Positions 30,201 to 38,371 of a stretch of 64,000 bases of DNA are shown piece by piece. Origin of the DNA: Deltaproteobacteria bacterium (GTDB lineage Bacteria > Myxococcota_A > UBA9160 > UBA4427). The notes below the pieces were generated by a model. The model saw only the letters and a program-made list of their open reading frames with translations, searched no databases and was not told the DNA's origin. The stretch spans positions 1 through 64,000 of the forward strand of contig JAJDAN010000031.1 of the NCBI GenBank assembly GCA_029261855.1. The letters are read 5' to 3'. Every line of letters starts with the position of its first letter. Within the stretch, counting starts at the first letter, position 1. The position numbers were made by a program, and so were the translations under genes.

Positions 30201-31852
30201 CCGCGCACCACGCCGCCCACGCGATCGCGATGGAGATAGGCGGCGCGACGACCGCGTCCGGTCGTGATGCCCTCCGCCAGCAGCTCGATGACCGCATCGA
30301 AGTCCTCACGCGTGAGCGCTGCGAAGGGGGATGCGCGGCGAACCAGGGCGTAGAGATCGTCTTCCTTCCATTCTTCCGACGCGCAGGCCGCGACGATCTG
30401 CTGGGCCAGGATGTCCAGCGGGCACACCGGGGGATGCAGCGCGTCGAGACGACCGCGGCGTACCCCGCGCAGCAACGCCGCGCACTCGACCAGCTCGTCC
30501 CGGGTCATCGGATAGAGGCGACCCTTGGGTGTCCCGCCCAGGAAGTGACCCGACCGGCCGACGCGCTGGATGAAGGTCGCGAGGCTGCGCGGCGAACCGA
30601 TCTGACACACCAGATCGATGGGGCCGATGTCGATGCCGAGCTCGAGGGACGCCGTCGCGACCAGAGCCGACAGCTCCCCCGCACGCAGCTCCGCTTCCAC
30701 CCGCAGCCGGCGCTCCCGGGACAAACTGCCATGGTGAGCCGCCACCCGAGTCTCCCCGGCACCGGACCCGCTCGTCCCAGAACCGAGGCCACTCTCGCCA
30801 GAACCGAAGCCGGTCTCCCCGGCACCGGACCCGCTCGTCCCAGAAACAGTCATTCGGTCGGCCAGCTCCCGCGCCAGGCGCTCGGCCATGCGCCGGGTGT
30901 TCACGAACACCAGGGTGGTGTGATGCTCTCGCACGTGGGCCGCGATGGAATCGAGGATCTCACCCATCTGCTCGCTGGACGCCACCGCCTCCAGCTCGCC
31001 ACCCGGCAGCTCGAGGGCAAGGTCGAGGGGGCGCTGGTGGCCCTCGTCTACCACCACGCAGCGCGGCGAACCGTCGGGGTGCGAACGATCCTCGCCAGAG
31101 CCGACGAGCAGCCGTGACACGGTTTCGATGGGTCGCTGGGTGGCGGACAACCCGATTCGTGCCGGTCGTACGTCGCACAGCGCCTCGAGCCTTTCGAGGG
31201 TGAGCGACAGATGCGACCCGCGTTTGTCCCGGGCGACCGCGTGGATCTCGTCGACGATCACGGTCCGGACGCTGCGCAGCATCTCGCGACTGCGTTCTGC
31301 GGTGACCAGCAGGTACAGGGACTCGGGTGTGGTCACCAGCAGGTGCGGCGGACGCTTGAGCATCGCCGCACGCTCTTTGTTGGGTGTGTCGCCGCTGCGC
31401 AGCGCGACACGCAGGTCCGGCGCCGGCAGGCCCAGCTCGAGGGCAACCCCCCGGATCTCCTCGAGCGGCGTCTGCAGGTTCTGCTCGACATCGGCGGCCA
31501 GCGCCTTCAGGGGCGAGACGTAGATGACCTGAACACCGTCCACGCCCGCCGCCTCTTTTTGAGGATCAGCGACCAAAGCACTTGGCGGACCACCAACCAG
31601 AGAAGCGAACATCTCGGACTGCAGTCCGCCCTGCTCGCGTACCAGGCGCTCGGTCCCCTCCCGGAAGATGCGATCGATCCCGACCAGGAAGGCGGAAAGC
31701 GTCTTGCCCGACCCGGTGGGCGCCGCGATCAGCGTGTCCTCGCCCCGGGCGATGGCCGGCCAGCCGGCGCGCTGGGGCGGAGTCGGTCCGGCTGGAAAGC
31801 GTCGCTCGAACCAGGTGCGGATCGCGGGATGGAAGGAAGAAAGCGCATCCAT
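27278..31852 (-). CDS. lhr: Large ATP-dependent helicase Lhr
   Basis: A 1524-residue superfamily-2 helicase; full-length Lhr is about 1500 residues. Motif I APTGSGKT is near residue 45, motif II VDEIHAVARDKRG, motif VI QRVGRSGH, then the winged-helix Lhr core and the long C-terminal region. Lhr unwinds DNA:DNA and RNA:DNA hybrids in repair. ATG 31852 starts the conserved MDALSSFHPAIRTWF segment; the frame is open for 1.4 kb further upstream but that part is antisense to two other genes. Two in-frame repeat expansions are odd: a 21-residue Gly/Ser/Thr repeat near 336-367 and tandem APGT units near 1104-1117. Divergent from the phosphatase gene. Confidence 0.93.
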   Translation of the reverse strand: MDALSSFHPAIRTWFERRFPAGPTPPQRAGWPAIARGEDTLIAAPTGSGKTLSAFLVGIDRIFREGTERLVREQGGLQSEMFASLVGGPPSALVADPQKEAAGVDGVQVIYVSPLKALAADVEQNLQTPLEEIRGVALELGLPAPDLRVALRSGDTPNKERAAMLKRPPHLLVTTPESLYLLVTAERSREMLRSVRTVIVDEIHAVARDKRGSHLSLTLERLEALCDVRPARIGLSATQRPIETVSRLLVGSGEDRSHPDGSPRCVVVDEGHQRPLDLALELPGGELEAVASSEQMGEILDSIAAHVREHHTTLVFVNTRRMAERLARELADRMTVSGTSGSGAGETGFGSGESGLGSGTSGSGAGETRVAAHHGSLSRERRLRVEAELRAGELSALVATASLELGIDIGPIDLVCQIGSPRSLATFIQRVGRSGHFLGGTPKGRLYPMTRDELVECAALLRGVRRGRLDALHPPVCPLDILAQQIVAACASEEWKEDDLYALVRRASPFAALTREDFDAVIELLAEGITTGRGRRAAYLHRDRVGGVVRGRRGARLAAITSGGAIPETADYRVVAGNDDTYVGTIGEDFAIESMVGDIFLLGSTSWKIRRVEPGVVRVVDAGGAPSTIPFWLGEAPARTEELSAEVSSLREEVSKRLEKADPEAVHGDSARSWLQDECQVPAEAALQIVAYLDASRVALGALPTQGRLVFERFFDESGGMQLVVHSPYGGRINRGLGLGLRKKFCASFDFELQAAANDDAVVLSLGPQHSFPLESAAHFLKSAQVHDTLRKAAIQSPMFAARWRWNLNRSLAVLRFRGGRKNPPPIQRMEADDLMAAVFPGLVQCQENAAGPIEIPDHPLVRQTLHDCLTEAMDADRLQELVAGIESKTIDVHFVDTTEPSPMAHEILSGRPYTFLDDAPLEERRTRAVQLRRGLPVQARELGRLDPEAIERVREETRPAPRDADELHDVLQQHVVLGLDAFVAELRGSVDAWLEALVEGRRVGWLDRPAGAGRLWFASERRRAVEALFPGAALRPSDAGLALDEVSPDRAALELLRGHLDSTGPVGVTFLADRTGLAPDVLEIALAGLEAEGFALRGRFSNPDAAPGTAPGTAPGTEEDEFCARRLLARVHGYTQDRLRREIEPVTAQDYMRFLLRWQHVVPDTRLEGRKGVLAAVEQLQGFELGAGAWEESVLPARVEGYRPRSLDALCLSGDVVWGRLSARSQDQKEQARNEARNEAQEADEPLPKRSGAAPSRATPIAFCLRSDLPWLLEVHRGEGAGGEPGPGAASEVLHQLRERGALFHSDLVAGLERLPVEVEEGLWDLVARGLVTADGFQAVRSLLGARERWARTRVRRRARRGLRRGIGGAPGAGAEGRWSLFPQDRLPGAGDSDELAEALAEQLLARWGVVFYDVLARENLALPWREILWALRRLEARGVIRGGRFVSGFVGEQYALPEAVSALRSVRRRERTGEVVRLSALDPLNLVGILTDGPRVPAVRTRRVTYRDGVPVSEDEAVAESS
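28500..28536. repeat. 12-base tandem repeat inside lhr
   Basis: GGTGCGGTACCG repeats in tandem about three times, the last copy degenerate, encoding APGT units. It is in frame within the lhr C-terminal region. Confidence 0.7.
30750..30845. repeat. In-frame 33-base direct repeat, 63-base period, inside lhr
   Basis: The 33 bases at 30750-30782 recur exactly at 30813-30845. The 63-base period adds 21 residues per copy (GTSGSGAGET-type), giving a flexible Gly/Ser-rich insert in the second RecA-like domain. Confidence 0.8.
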
Positions 31853-31963
31853 CGTGACGGCCGAAGCTAGCAGAGCGGGGGATCTTCCCCGATCCTCGGG
31901 CTCCCCCTGCTGACACGATCTGGCACCAGACGGCTGCGCCACCCCAGACAGGAGACAAGGCTC

Positions 31964-32674
31964 TTGGAGATCGTCCTGATACGCCACGCCCAGCCGGACT
32001 GGGAGCCCGGCGGCCGCGCCGTCGACGATCCCAGTCTGACGCCCCTGGGCCGCGAACAGGCCAAGCGGGCCGCCGAATACCTCTCGGGAACGCGCTTCGA
32101 CGCGTTCTACACGAGCCCTCTGCTGCGGGTTCGCGAGACCGCCGCACCCATCGCCGAGGCGCTCGGCATGCAGCCCGAAGTGCATTCGTGGCTGCACGAG
32201 CTGAAGCTGCCGTCGATGGAAGGCTTTACGTCGCAGCAGGTGCAGGCCTTCTTCCGCGAGGCCAACGCCCGTCACATCGACAAGTGGTGGGACGGCATGC
32301 CCGGCGGAGAGAGCTTCCGGCACTTCTACGAACGCGTGAGCGCCGGCATCGAAGGCCTGCTGCAGGGCGACCACGCTCTCGGCATGCACGAGGTCTCGGG
32401 ACACCGGCTGTGGCAGGTGCCGGAATCCAAGCGGATCCTGATCGTCGCCCACGAGGGCACCAACGCCGTGCTCGTCTCGCACCTGCTGGGCATCGACCCG
32501 GTGCCCTTCGCCTGGGTTCGTTTCTCGACCGCGTGGGCGGGCATCTCCGTGCTGCACACCCTCGATGTCGCCGGGGGGCGCGTCTTCAGCGTCGAGTCTT
32601 TCAACCGCACGGGTCACCTGGAGCCGCTGCAGAACCGCTCGGACTGGAAGCGCGACGGGCGCGTCCAGTCTTGA
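31964..32674 (+). CDS. Histidine phosphatase family protein
   Basis: A 236-residue protein of the phosphoglycerate-mutase-like (histidine phosphatase) superfamily. The phospho-His motif is LIRHAQPDW at the very start, followed by LTPLGREQAKRAAEYL, FYTSPLLRVRETA, and the second catalytic His in ILIVAHEGTNAVL. The start codon is TTG 31964, with AGGAGA about 10 bases upstream; any later start would remove the catalytic motif. It overlaps the next gene by TTGA, suggesting coupling with the BtuF-like protein; in cobalamin pathways the CobC phosphatase has this fold, so a corrinoid link is possible but unproven. Confidence 0.85.
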   Translation: MEIVLIRHAQPDWEPGGRAVDDPSLTPLGREQAKRAAEYLSGTRFDAFYTSPLLRVRETAAPIAEALGMQPEVHSWLHELKLPSMEGFTSQQVQAFFREANARHIDKWWDGMPGGESFRHFYERVSAGIEGLLQGDHALGMHEVSGHRLWQVPESKRILIVAHEGTNAVLVSHLLGIDPVPFAWVRFSTAWAGISVLHTLDVAGGRVFSVESFNRTGHLEPLQNRSDWKRDGRVQS

Positions 32675-33579
32675 CCCGGGTCGTCTCGCTGCTGCCGTCC
32701 GCGACTGAGATCGTGTTCGCGCTCGGCTGCGGGGACCAGCTGGTCGGACGCTCCCACGAATGCGACTACCCCGAAGCCGCGCGCGCCCTGCCCGTCTGCA
32801 CGCGCGCCAGCTTCCCGGACGGCACCAGCCGCGAGATCGACGACCAGGTGACCTCGCGGGTCCAGCAGGGCCTGTCCCTCTACGACGTCGACCTCGAGCA
32901 GCTGCGTACGCTGGCGCCGGACCTCGTGTTGACCCAGGACCAGTGCCGCGTCTGCGCCGTGCACCTGTCCGACCTCGAGGCCGCGCTCCGGGAATGGACC
33001 GGCGCGAGCGTCGAGATCGTCTCGCTGTCGCCGGCAGTCCTGGGCGACGTGCTGCGGGACATCGGGCGCGTGGGCGCCGCGCTCGGCGCGTCGACCGCCG
33101 CGCAGGCACTCGTGACCCGCCTGACCGAGCGCGTGTCGGAGATCGGCGAGAAGACCGGAGACGCGAAGCGCCCGAGCGTGGTCTGCCTCGAGTGGGTCGA
33201 CCCCTTGATGGCGGCGGGCAACTGGATCCCGGAGCTGGTGGCCGTTGCGGGGGGGCGCGCGCTGCTGGCATCCACCGGAAATCACTCCCCCGCCATCGAC
33301 TGGCCCGCCCTCCGCGCCGCCGACCCGGACTTCCTGATCGTCACGGCATGCGGCTTCGATCTTTCGCGCAGCCAGAGCGAGATGGGTCCGCTACTCGCCC
33401 ATCCGGACTGGCCAGCCCTGCGAGCCGTGCGAGCGGGCCGCGTGTTCGTCACGGACGGAAACGCCTATTTCAACCGCTCGGGACCACGCCTGGTCGAATC
33501 CATCGAGATCCTCGCCGAGATCCTGCACCCGGACCGTTGCGATTTCGGGCACGAGGGCAGCGGCTTCACGCGTGTCTAG
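32671..33579 (+). CDS. BtuF-like substrate-binding fold protein without signal peptide
   Basis: A 302-residue member of the periplasmic-binding-protein type 3 family (BtuF/FhuD fold). It opens TRVVSLLPSATEIVFALG and has GRSHECDYP, LVLTQDQCRVCAVHL, LEWVDPLMAAGNWIPEL and a C-terminal FVTDGNAYFNRSGP. There is no signal peptide or lipobox, and no ABC transporter permease or ATPase adjoins it. Soluble versions annotated as cobalamin-binding proteins exist in several phyla. The TTG start at 32671 overlaps the stop of the phosphatase gene. A cytosolic corrinoid or metal-chelate binding role is inferred. Confidence 0.75.
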   Translation: MTRVVSLLPSATEIVFALGCGDQLVGRSHECDYPEAARALPVCTRASFPDGTSREIDDQVTSRVQQGLSLYDVDLEQLRTLAPDLVLTQDQCRVCAVHLSDLEAALREWTGASVEIVSLSPAVLGDVLRDIGRVGAALGASTAAQALVTRLTERVSEIGEKTGDAKRPSVVCLEWVDPLMAAGNWIPELVAVAGGRALLASTGNHSPAIDWPALRAADPDFLIVTACGFDLSRSQSEMGPLLAHPDWPALRAVRAGRVFVTDGNAYFNRSGPRLVESIEILAEILHPDRCDFGHEGSGFTRV

Positions 33580-33774
33580 CCGGCTCGTTGCCGGACGCTG
33601 ACAGGCTGCGAACGACGAGGATCGAACCGCTGCCTGCCGGACGGCATCCAATCGGGACTCGTCAGCGCCCGCGGGGGAGCTAAGCTCCTCGCTTGGCGGG
33701 GCGTCGCGAAGGCACCGGCGCATTCACAGACCGCGCATTCCTGCACCACGACCGTAGAGAGAGGGAGAAGACCG
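33580..33774. other. Intergenic gap upstream of the DsbA-like gene
   Basis: About 195 bases with no gene. It ends with GAGGGAGAAG, the ribosome site for the TTG start at 33775. A tRNA T-arm-like string at 33619-33628 does not belong to a foldable tRNA. Confidence 0.4.
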
Positions 33775-34515
33775 TTGTCCGATTCGTCATCCGGAGGCTC
33801 GCTGATCATCGCGGCGGTCGTCCTCGCACTTTCCATCGTCACTGCCAGCTTCATCCTCAAGGGATCCATCGACAACGGCGCGACCCAACTCGCTGCCGTG
33901 GCCGGTGAGATGCAGGCCGTCACCGCCAAGCTCGCTGCGGCTCCGTCGGCTCCCGGCCAGGCCGCACGGCCCTCGCGTCCGGGACGCCCCGACCCGAGCA
34001 AGAAGTACGAGGTCGAAATCGGCGCGGCCCCCACCAAGGGACCCGACGGGGCGGCCATCCAGATCGTCGAGTTCTCGGACTTCCAGTGCCCCTTCTGCCG
34101 CCGGGTCGGCCCGACCCTGGCGCAGATCGAAGAGGAGTACGGCGACAAGGTGCAGCTGGCGTTCAAGCACATGCCCCTTTCGATGCACACCAAGGCGCGC
34201 CCGGCCCACAAGGCCGCGCAGGCCGCCGCCATGCAGGGCAAGTTCTGGGAGATGCACGATCTCATCTTCGCCGACCAGCGCAGCATGAGCGAGGAGAAGT
34301 ACCTCGAGTACGCCGGCCAGCTGAACCTCGACATGGACCAGTTCAAGAAGGACATGGCTTCGCCCGGCATCGAGGCGCTGATCTCGTCGGACATGGCTCA
34401 GGCGTCGAAGCTCGGCGTGACGGGAACGCCCGCGTTCTTCGTGAACGGTCGCTTCCTGTCGGGCGCCCAGCCCTTCCCCGCGTTCAAGGCCTTGATCGAT
34501 GAGGAGCTGAACTAG
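33775..34515 (+). CDS. Membrane-anchored DsbA-family thioredoxin-fold protein
   Basis: A 246-residue protein with an N-terminal membrane anchor (SLIIAAVVLALSIVTASFIL, about 9-28), a Pro/Ala linker, and a periplasmic thioredoxin-like domain with active site CPFC near 104-107 in FSDFQCPFCRRVGP and cis-Pro in GVTGTPAFFVNG. The helical insertion AHKAAQAAAMQGKFWEMHD is typical of DsbA/DsbG-like proteins (Thioredoxin_4). It forms or reshuffles disulfides in exported proteins. Start TTG 33775 with a GAGGGAGAAG site. Convergent with lpxD. Confidence 0.88.
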   Translation: MSDSSSGGSLIIAAVVLALSIVTASFILKGSIDNGATQLAAVAGEMQAVTAKLAAAPSAPGQAARPSRPGRPDPSKKYEVEIGAAPTKGPDGAAIQIVEFSDFQCPFCRRVGPTLAQIEEEYGDKVQLAFKHMPLSMHTKARPAHKAAQAAAMQGKFWEMHDLIFADQRSMSEEKYLEYAGQLNLDMDQFKKDMASPGIEALISSDMAQASKLGVTGTPAFFVNGRFLSGAQPFPAFKALIDEELN

Positions 34516-34562
34516 AGCCGACCTCGAGCGGGCCCTCGAGCGGACCGCGGCCCGCCCCTGGC

Positions 34563-35615
34563 TCAGTCTCTCGGCGGGCGCAGTCCGAGCTTCTTCTCGA
34601 TGGCGCGCACGCGCTTGACGAGCTGAGGCAGCTTCGCGAAGACGGCGATCGACCGGAACCAGCGCCCCTCCTCGAGGTGCGGCGTTCCCCAGACGCGGGT
34701 TCCGGGCGCGACGTCGCCGCGCACCGCGGCACGCGCACCGACGAAGACCCCGTCGCCGATCTCCTGGTGACCGGCCAGCGCCGACTGCCCCATCATCACG
34801 ACCCGCCGGCCGAGCCGCGCACTGCCGGCCATGCCGGCCTGGGCGGCGATGACGGCGTGCTCCCCGATCTCGCAGTTGTGCCCGACCATCACCAGATTGT
34901 CGAGCTTGCTTCCGCGGCCGATGCGCGTGTCCCCGAACATCGAGCGGTCGACCGTGCTGTTGGCGCCGATCTCCACATCGTCTTCGATGACGACGCGACC
35001 GCTGTGCGGGATGTGTTCCCATCCCCCGTCTTCGTCGAACACGTACCCGAAGCCGTCGCCTCCCAGTACGACGCCCGGCTGGAGCACCACCCGATCGCCG
35101 ATGCACGTGCCTTCGCGCACCACCACCCGCGCGTGAAGCGTGCAGTCGGCGCCGATCTCGGCGTCTGGATAGACGGTCACCTGGGGATGGAGCACGCTGC
35201 CGGAACCGACCCGAACCCGGGCGCCGACACTGCAGAGCGGGCCCACGGAAGCGGTCGCGTCCACCTCGGCCGACGGGTCCACCTGCGCGCTCGCATGCAC
35301 GCCGGGGCCGGGGCGCACGGGAGGCGACACGAGCGCCACGGCGCGCGCGAAGTGCAGGCCCGGGTTGTGCGACCGGATCACGGGTCGCCCGCCGGCATCG
35401 AGGCCCGGCGGAGCGATCACGGCGCCCGCGCGAGACGCGGCGAGCTCTTCCGCGAGCTTCTCCGACCGCACGAAGCCGAGATCGTTCTCGCGCGCGTCCG
35501 CCAGGGACGCGACCCCGTCCACCCTCAGCTCGCCGTCTCCCTCGAAGGCGCACCCGAGGCGCTCGGCCAGCTCGGCAACCCGAAGAGAAGGCCGGCGGGA
35601 AGGGGGCGAAGGCAT
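34563..35615 (-). CDS. lpxD: UDP-3-O-acylglucosamine N-acyltransferase LpxD
   Basis: A 350-residue left-handed beta-helix acyltransferase that adds the N-linked 3-hydroxyacyl chain in lipid A synthesis. The N-terminal LpxD domain opens [16 protein letters not shown]. Hexapeptide repeats run about 105-300, with the catalytic His in [12 protein letters not shown] and the C-terminal helix [16 protein letters not shown]. It is the last gene of a tight five-gene leftward operon (10 bases after the copper lipoprotein) and is away from lpxA/fabZ/lpxB, its usual neighbours, so a second copy could exist elsewhere. Confidence 0.93.
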   Translation of the reverse strand: MPSPPSRRPSLRVAELAERLGCAFEGDGELRVDGVASLADARENDLGFVRSEKLAEELAASRAGAVIAPPGLDAGGRPVIRSHNPGLHFARAVALVSPPVRPGPGVHASAQVDPSAEVDATASVGPLCSVGARVRVGSGSVLHPQVTVYPDAEIGADCTLHARVVVREGTCIGDRVVLQPGVVLGGDGFGYVFDEDGGWEHIPHSGRVVIEDDVEIGANSTVDRSMFGDTRIGRGSKLDNLVMVGHNCEIGEHAVIAAQAGMAGSARLGRRVVMMGQSALAGHQEIGDGVFVGARAAVRGDVAPGTRVWGTPHLEEGRWFRSIAVFAKLPQLVKRVRAIEKKLGLRPPRD

Positions 35616-35625
35616 CAGGCCAGCT

Positions 35626-36480
35626 TCAGGACCGCGGGGACGCCACGGCTTCGAGGTCCGCCGCGAGGGTCTCCGGGGCGTGATCGAGACCGAGGTAGCG
35701 CTTCACCACCTGGCCGCGCGGATCGATCAGGAAGGTCGCGAGCACGTGCTCGATGTCACCCTCGGCGCCGGGCTTCGTCCCGACCCCGTAGGCGCGCATC
35801 ACGGCGAGCACCTCGTCCGGCGGCCCCGACAGGAATGCCCAGTCCGTGAGATCGGCGCCGCGCGCGAGCGCGTAGGCCCGCAGGTCCTCGGGGGTGTCGC
35901 GCTCGGGGTCGATGGTGATCGATACGAAGCGGATCTTCTCGCGCAGCGCTGGCGAAAGCGCCCGTTGTACGGACACGTGGCTCGAGGTGAGGCTCGGGCA
36001 CGGCCCCGGGCAGCGCGTGAAGATGAAGTCGACGAGCAGGGTCTTGTCCGCGAGGCCCGCAAGGGACACGGTGTCTCCGTCCACATCGACGAGGGAGAAC
36101 GCCGGTGCCGGATCGCTCTTCACCAGGCCATCGCCCATCAGCGACCAACCGTCCTCGGGGCTCACGCGGCCCACGACCGTCGCGGACGAAATCCAGAAGC
36201 TGCCGCGTTCCGCAGTCAGCTCGAAGTCGACGACATCCCCCGGACGCAGGCTCTCGAGCAGCGTCGGATCGTAGAGCGCGAAGTTCATGGTCATGGCGGG
36301 CATCAAGCCCGGCATCGCTTCGTGGGCGATCAGGACCTGCTTGTCCTCGGCGGACACTTCGTGGATCACCCCGTGCCCGGGATGCACCTGTTGATCGCTG
36401 CAGGCGAACGCGAGCAGCGCGGCAACGATCGCCGCCGGTATCCCGCATGCGCTTCGACTTCTCAGAACGCCCATTCCCAT
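35626..36480 (-). CDS. Copper lipoprotein: CusF-like domain fused to SCO1/SenC
   Basis: A 284-residue lipoprotein (leader ending LLAFAC). Residues about 35-120 form a CusF-like copper-binding domain ([19 protein letters not shown], then [11 protein letters not shown] with the Met ligands). The rest is a SCO1/SenC thioredoxin fold with CPGPC near 158-162 and copper His in DIEHVLATF near 245. SCO proteins deliver copper to cytochrome c oxidase subunit II; the CusF part may capture Cu(I). Its first 19 bases overlap the end of the upstream barrel gene. No oxidase genes are in the window. Confidence 0.88.
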   Translation of the reverse strand: MGMGVLRSRSACGIPAAIVAALLAFACSDQQVHPGHGVIHEVSAEDKQVLIAHEAMPGLMPAMTMNFALYDPTLLESLRPGDVVDFELTAERGSFWISSATVVGRVSPEDGWSLMGDGLVKSDPAPAFSLVDVDGDTVSLAGLADKTLLVDFIFTRCPGPCPSLTSSHVSVQRALSPALREKIRFVSITIDPERDTPEDLRAYALARGADLTDWAFLSGPPDEVLAVMRAYGVGTKPGAEGDIEHVLATFLIDPRGQVVKRYLGLDHAPETLAADLEAVASPRS

Positions 36481-37508
36481 CCCGCCGTCAGTTGCCAGTC
36501 GCGCTCCAACTGGGGCCCGTCCAGGGTCTGGAAGAAGGGCCAGGTCATCTCCACACCAAAGCGCGGATCACCGAGCCAGGGTAGACGAAAGTTCACACCG
36601 GGACCGAGATCGATGAACTCGCCTCCCTGTCGCTTCGGATCGAGCTCCGGATTCACGGCCGTCCGGTCCGCGGGGTGCGCGTTCAGCCTTTGCTGCCACG
36701 ACATCCGCAGAGACGTGCTCATCCAGTCGGTCCAGGACTGGGCGACCCAGGTGGACAAGATGTGCTGGTGGCCGAGCCGATAGTCCTTCTTGTTCTCGTA
36801 GAAGCGGAAGGTCGAACGCGCCGCGAACCCCCAGGTCAGCGTCTCCCAACGCCCGCGATAGACGATGCCCGTGAGCATGTCGACGGTGCCGGACCCGAGC
36901 TGTTGCGGATAGGACAGCCGGTCGCCGCGGTCGCGCTCGCTGATCGACCCGGTCGGTGCAGTGAGCCCGAATTCGACCTGCAGGCTCTCGCTGCGCTTGC
37001 GCATGAAGGGAATGAGCACGCGCAGCTCGAGATCTCCGACGCCCTTCGATTCGGTTTCGAAGCCGTTGCGCGGCGGCCCGCCCGCGATCAGATGGGTCTT
37101 CTGGGTGATGACCGGCAGCCGCGCCGACAGGGTCACCCGGCGGTGCGGTGCGTAGGCCACGCCGAAGGTGTGAATCTGGAGGTCCCGCTTCCGGGGTGTC
37201 TCGTCGAACACCTGCAACAGAGTGTCCGTGGAATTGCGGGAGGTGCCGTTCCGCATGTCGTCGAAGTGGATGAAGTCGTAGCGATACGAGAGCGACCACT
37301 CCCCCTTGTCGAGGGTGGTGGCATCCGGAAGTCCGATCGGCGCCAGCATCGCGGCATCGACGCCCGTCGACCACCTCGCACGCGGCAGCGGATTCTCCGC
37401 CGGTGCTGCGGCCTCGCCGGCCTCGTCGGCTGCAGCCGCGGCGGTCGCGCACAAGCTCAGAGCGAACGCGAGTCCGAGCCCGAAAATGGGGATCCTGAGA
37501 CGCGCCAA
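36462..37508 (-). CDS. Outer-membrane beta-barrel protein (phenol-degradation MetA/transporter-like)
   Basis: A 348-residue exported protein with a signal peptide (LGLAFALSLCATAAAAADE), alternating strands and a terminal WEWAF, consistent with a barrel. Motifs such as TLDKGEWSLSYRYDFIHFD, MRNGT, VTLSARLPVITQKTHL and GVGDLELRVLIPF resemble the Phenol_MetA_deg / transporter barrel group, often found beside copper proteins. It ends inside the SCO1 gene and starts two bases after the protease gene, so all are likely one transcript. The ligand is unknown. Confidence 0.72.
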   Translation of the reverse strand: MARLRIPIFGLGLAFALSLCATAAAAADEAGEAAAPAENPLPRARWSTGVDAAMLAPIGLPDATTLDKGEWSLSYRYDFIHFDDMRNGTSRNSTDTLLQVFDETPRKRDLQIHTFGVAYAPHRRVTLSARLPVITQKTHLIAGGPPRNGFETESKGVGDLELRVLIPFMRKRSESLQVEFGLTAPTGSISERDRGDRLSYPQQLGSGTVDMLTGIVYRGRWETLTWGFAARSTFRFYENKKDYRLGHQHILSTWVAQSWTDWMSTSLRMSWQQRLNAHPADRTAVNPELDPKRQGGEFIDLGPGVNFRLPWLGDPRFGVEMTWPFFQTLDGPQLERDWQLTAGWEWAF

Positions 37509-37510
37509 CC

Positions 37511-38371
37511 CTATCCCCCGACGCGGCCGCCGTACTTCGAGACGAAGCGCTCCTCGAGATCGGCGAGGTCATCGCGGAAGGTCACCTTGAACGCCCGCTC
37601 GAGATTGCGCTTCCGCACCAGGGTGGTGCACAACCTGCGCAGGGAATCGTCGCCACTGCGGTGCGCGAGATACTCGATGAACGCGTAGGCCTGCAGGTAG
37701 GCCAGTCGCGCGGTTCCCGGGCCCATCCCGACGAAGCTGGGGTCGGAGAGTTGCCACAATCGGAAGAGCTGGCCCTCGCTAGCGACCTGCGCGAGGGCAG
37801 CGTCTTCGCGACCGCTGAGCCCGCGCTTGCCGACCGCGCGCGCCTCGAACCATTCCGCAAGTCCCTCGTTGAGCCAGGCCGGAAGCACCAGGGACGGCGC
37901 TTCCGCGTCGAAGGCCGCGTGCACCAGCTCGTGATGGAGCGTGCGGACCAGGGCGGCGTCCACCTTCGTTCCACCGCGGATGTAGATCGTTCCGTTGTAG
38001 AAGCCCGCGGCGGCGAAGCGGAAGCTCCCGGCGAACTGCGCATCGAAGAGGGCCGGGTCGTAGACCATCACCTCGATGCGGCGGGGTGGTCGCAGACCGA
38101 GCGATGCGTCGAGGGCGTCGTAGGCGTCCTCGAGCACCGCGAGCACGCTGTTCTCGAAGCGGCGCGACCCGTGGAAGCCCGAGCTGCGGTCGATGTCCAC
38201 GTCCTGGTAGAGGACGAAGTGTGATGACTCGCGCTTCTGGAAGTTTCCGTCCGCCCCGCGGTTTTTCGCGTCCGAAGACGAGGGCGCCAGCAGCAGGACC
38301 GCCAGCAGTAGGACCGAAGAGCCGAAGGCCCGCTGCCCGATCCCCATTCGCGACGGTGCGTTCGCGGTCAT
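37511..38371 (-). CDS. Exported gluzincin-type metallopeptidase (peptidase MA-like)
   Basis: A 286-residue exported protein. After a signal peptide (SSVLLLAVLLLAPSSSDA) it has SSHFVLYQDVD, RRIEVMVYD, GFYNGTIYIRGG, the zinc motif HHELVHAAF near 143-147, and the downstream glutamate ligand motif PAWLNEGLAEWFEA. This matches the DUF1570/peptidase-MA gluzincins. The ATG overlaps the stop of the aldo/keto reductase as ATGA. All visible catalytic residues are present, so it is probably active in the periplasm; the substrate is unknown. Confidence 0.8.
   Translation of the reverse strand: MTANAPSRMGIGQRAFGSSVLLLAVLLLAPSSSDAKNRGADGNFQKRESSHFVLYQDVDIDRSSGFHGSRRFENSVLAVLEDAYDALDASLGLRPPRRIEVMVYDPALFDAQFAGSFRFAAAGFYNGTIYIRGGTKVDAALVRTLHHELVHAAFDAEAPSLVLPAWLNEGLAEWFEARAVGKRGLSGREDAALAQVASEGQLFRLWQLSDPSFVGMGPGTARLAYLQAYAFIEYLAHRSGDDSLRRLCTTLVRKRNLERAFKVTFRDDLADLEERFVSKYGGRVGG

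Noticed and set aside
28307-31117. A 936-codon rightward open frame opposite lhr
   Set aside because: It is the antisense shadow of the conserved lhr gene in GC-rich DNA; its protein has no recognisable domain and is Arg-, His- and Gln-rich.
31853-33271. Upstream extension of the lhr frame to an ATG at 33271
   Set aside because: It runs antisense through the phosphatase and BtuF-like genes; the conserved Lhr start is at 31852.
33619-33628. GGATCGAACC, a tRNA T-arm-like string on the minus strand
   Set aside because: The T-stem does not pair and no acceptor, D or anticodon arms can be built around it.
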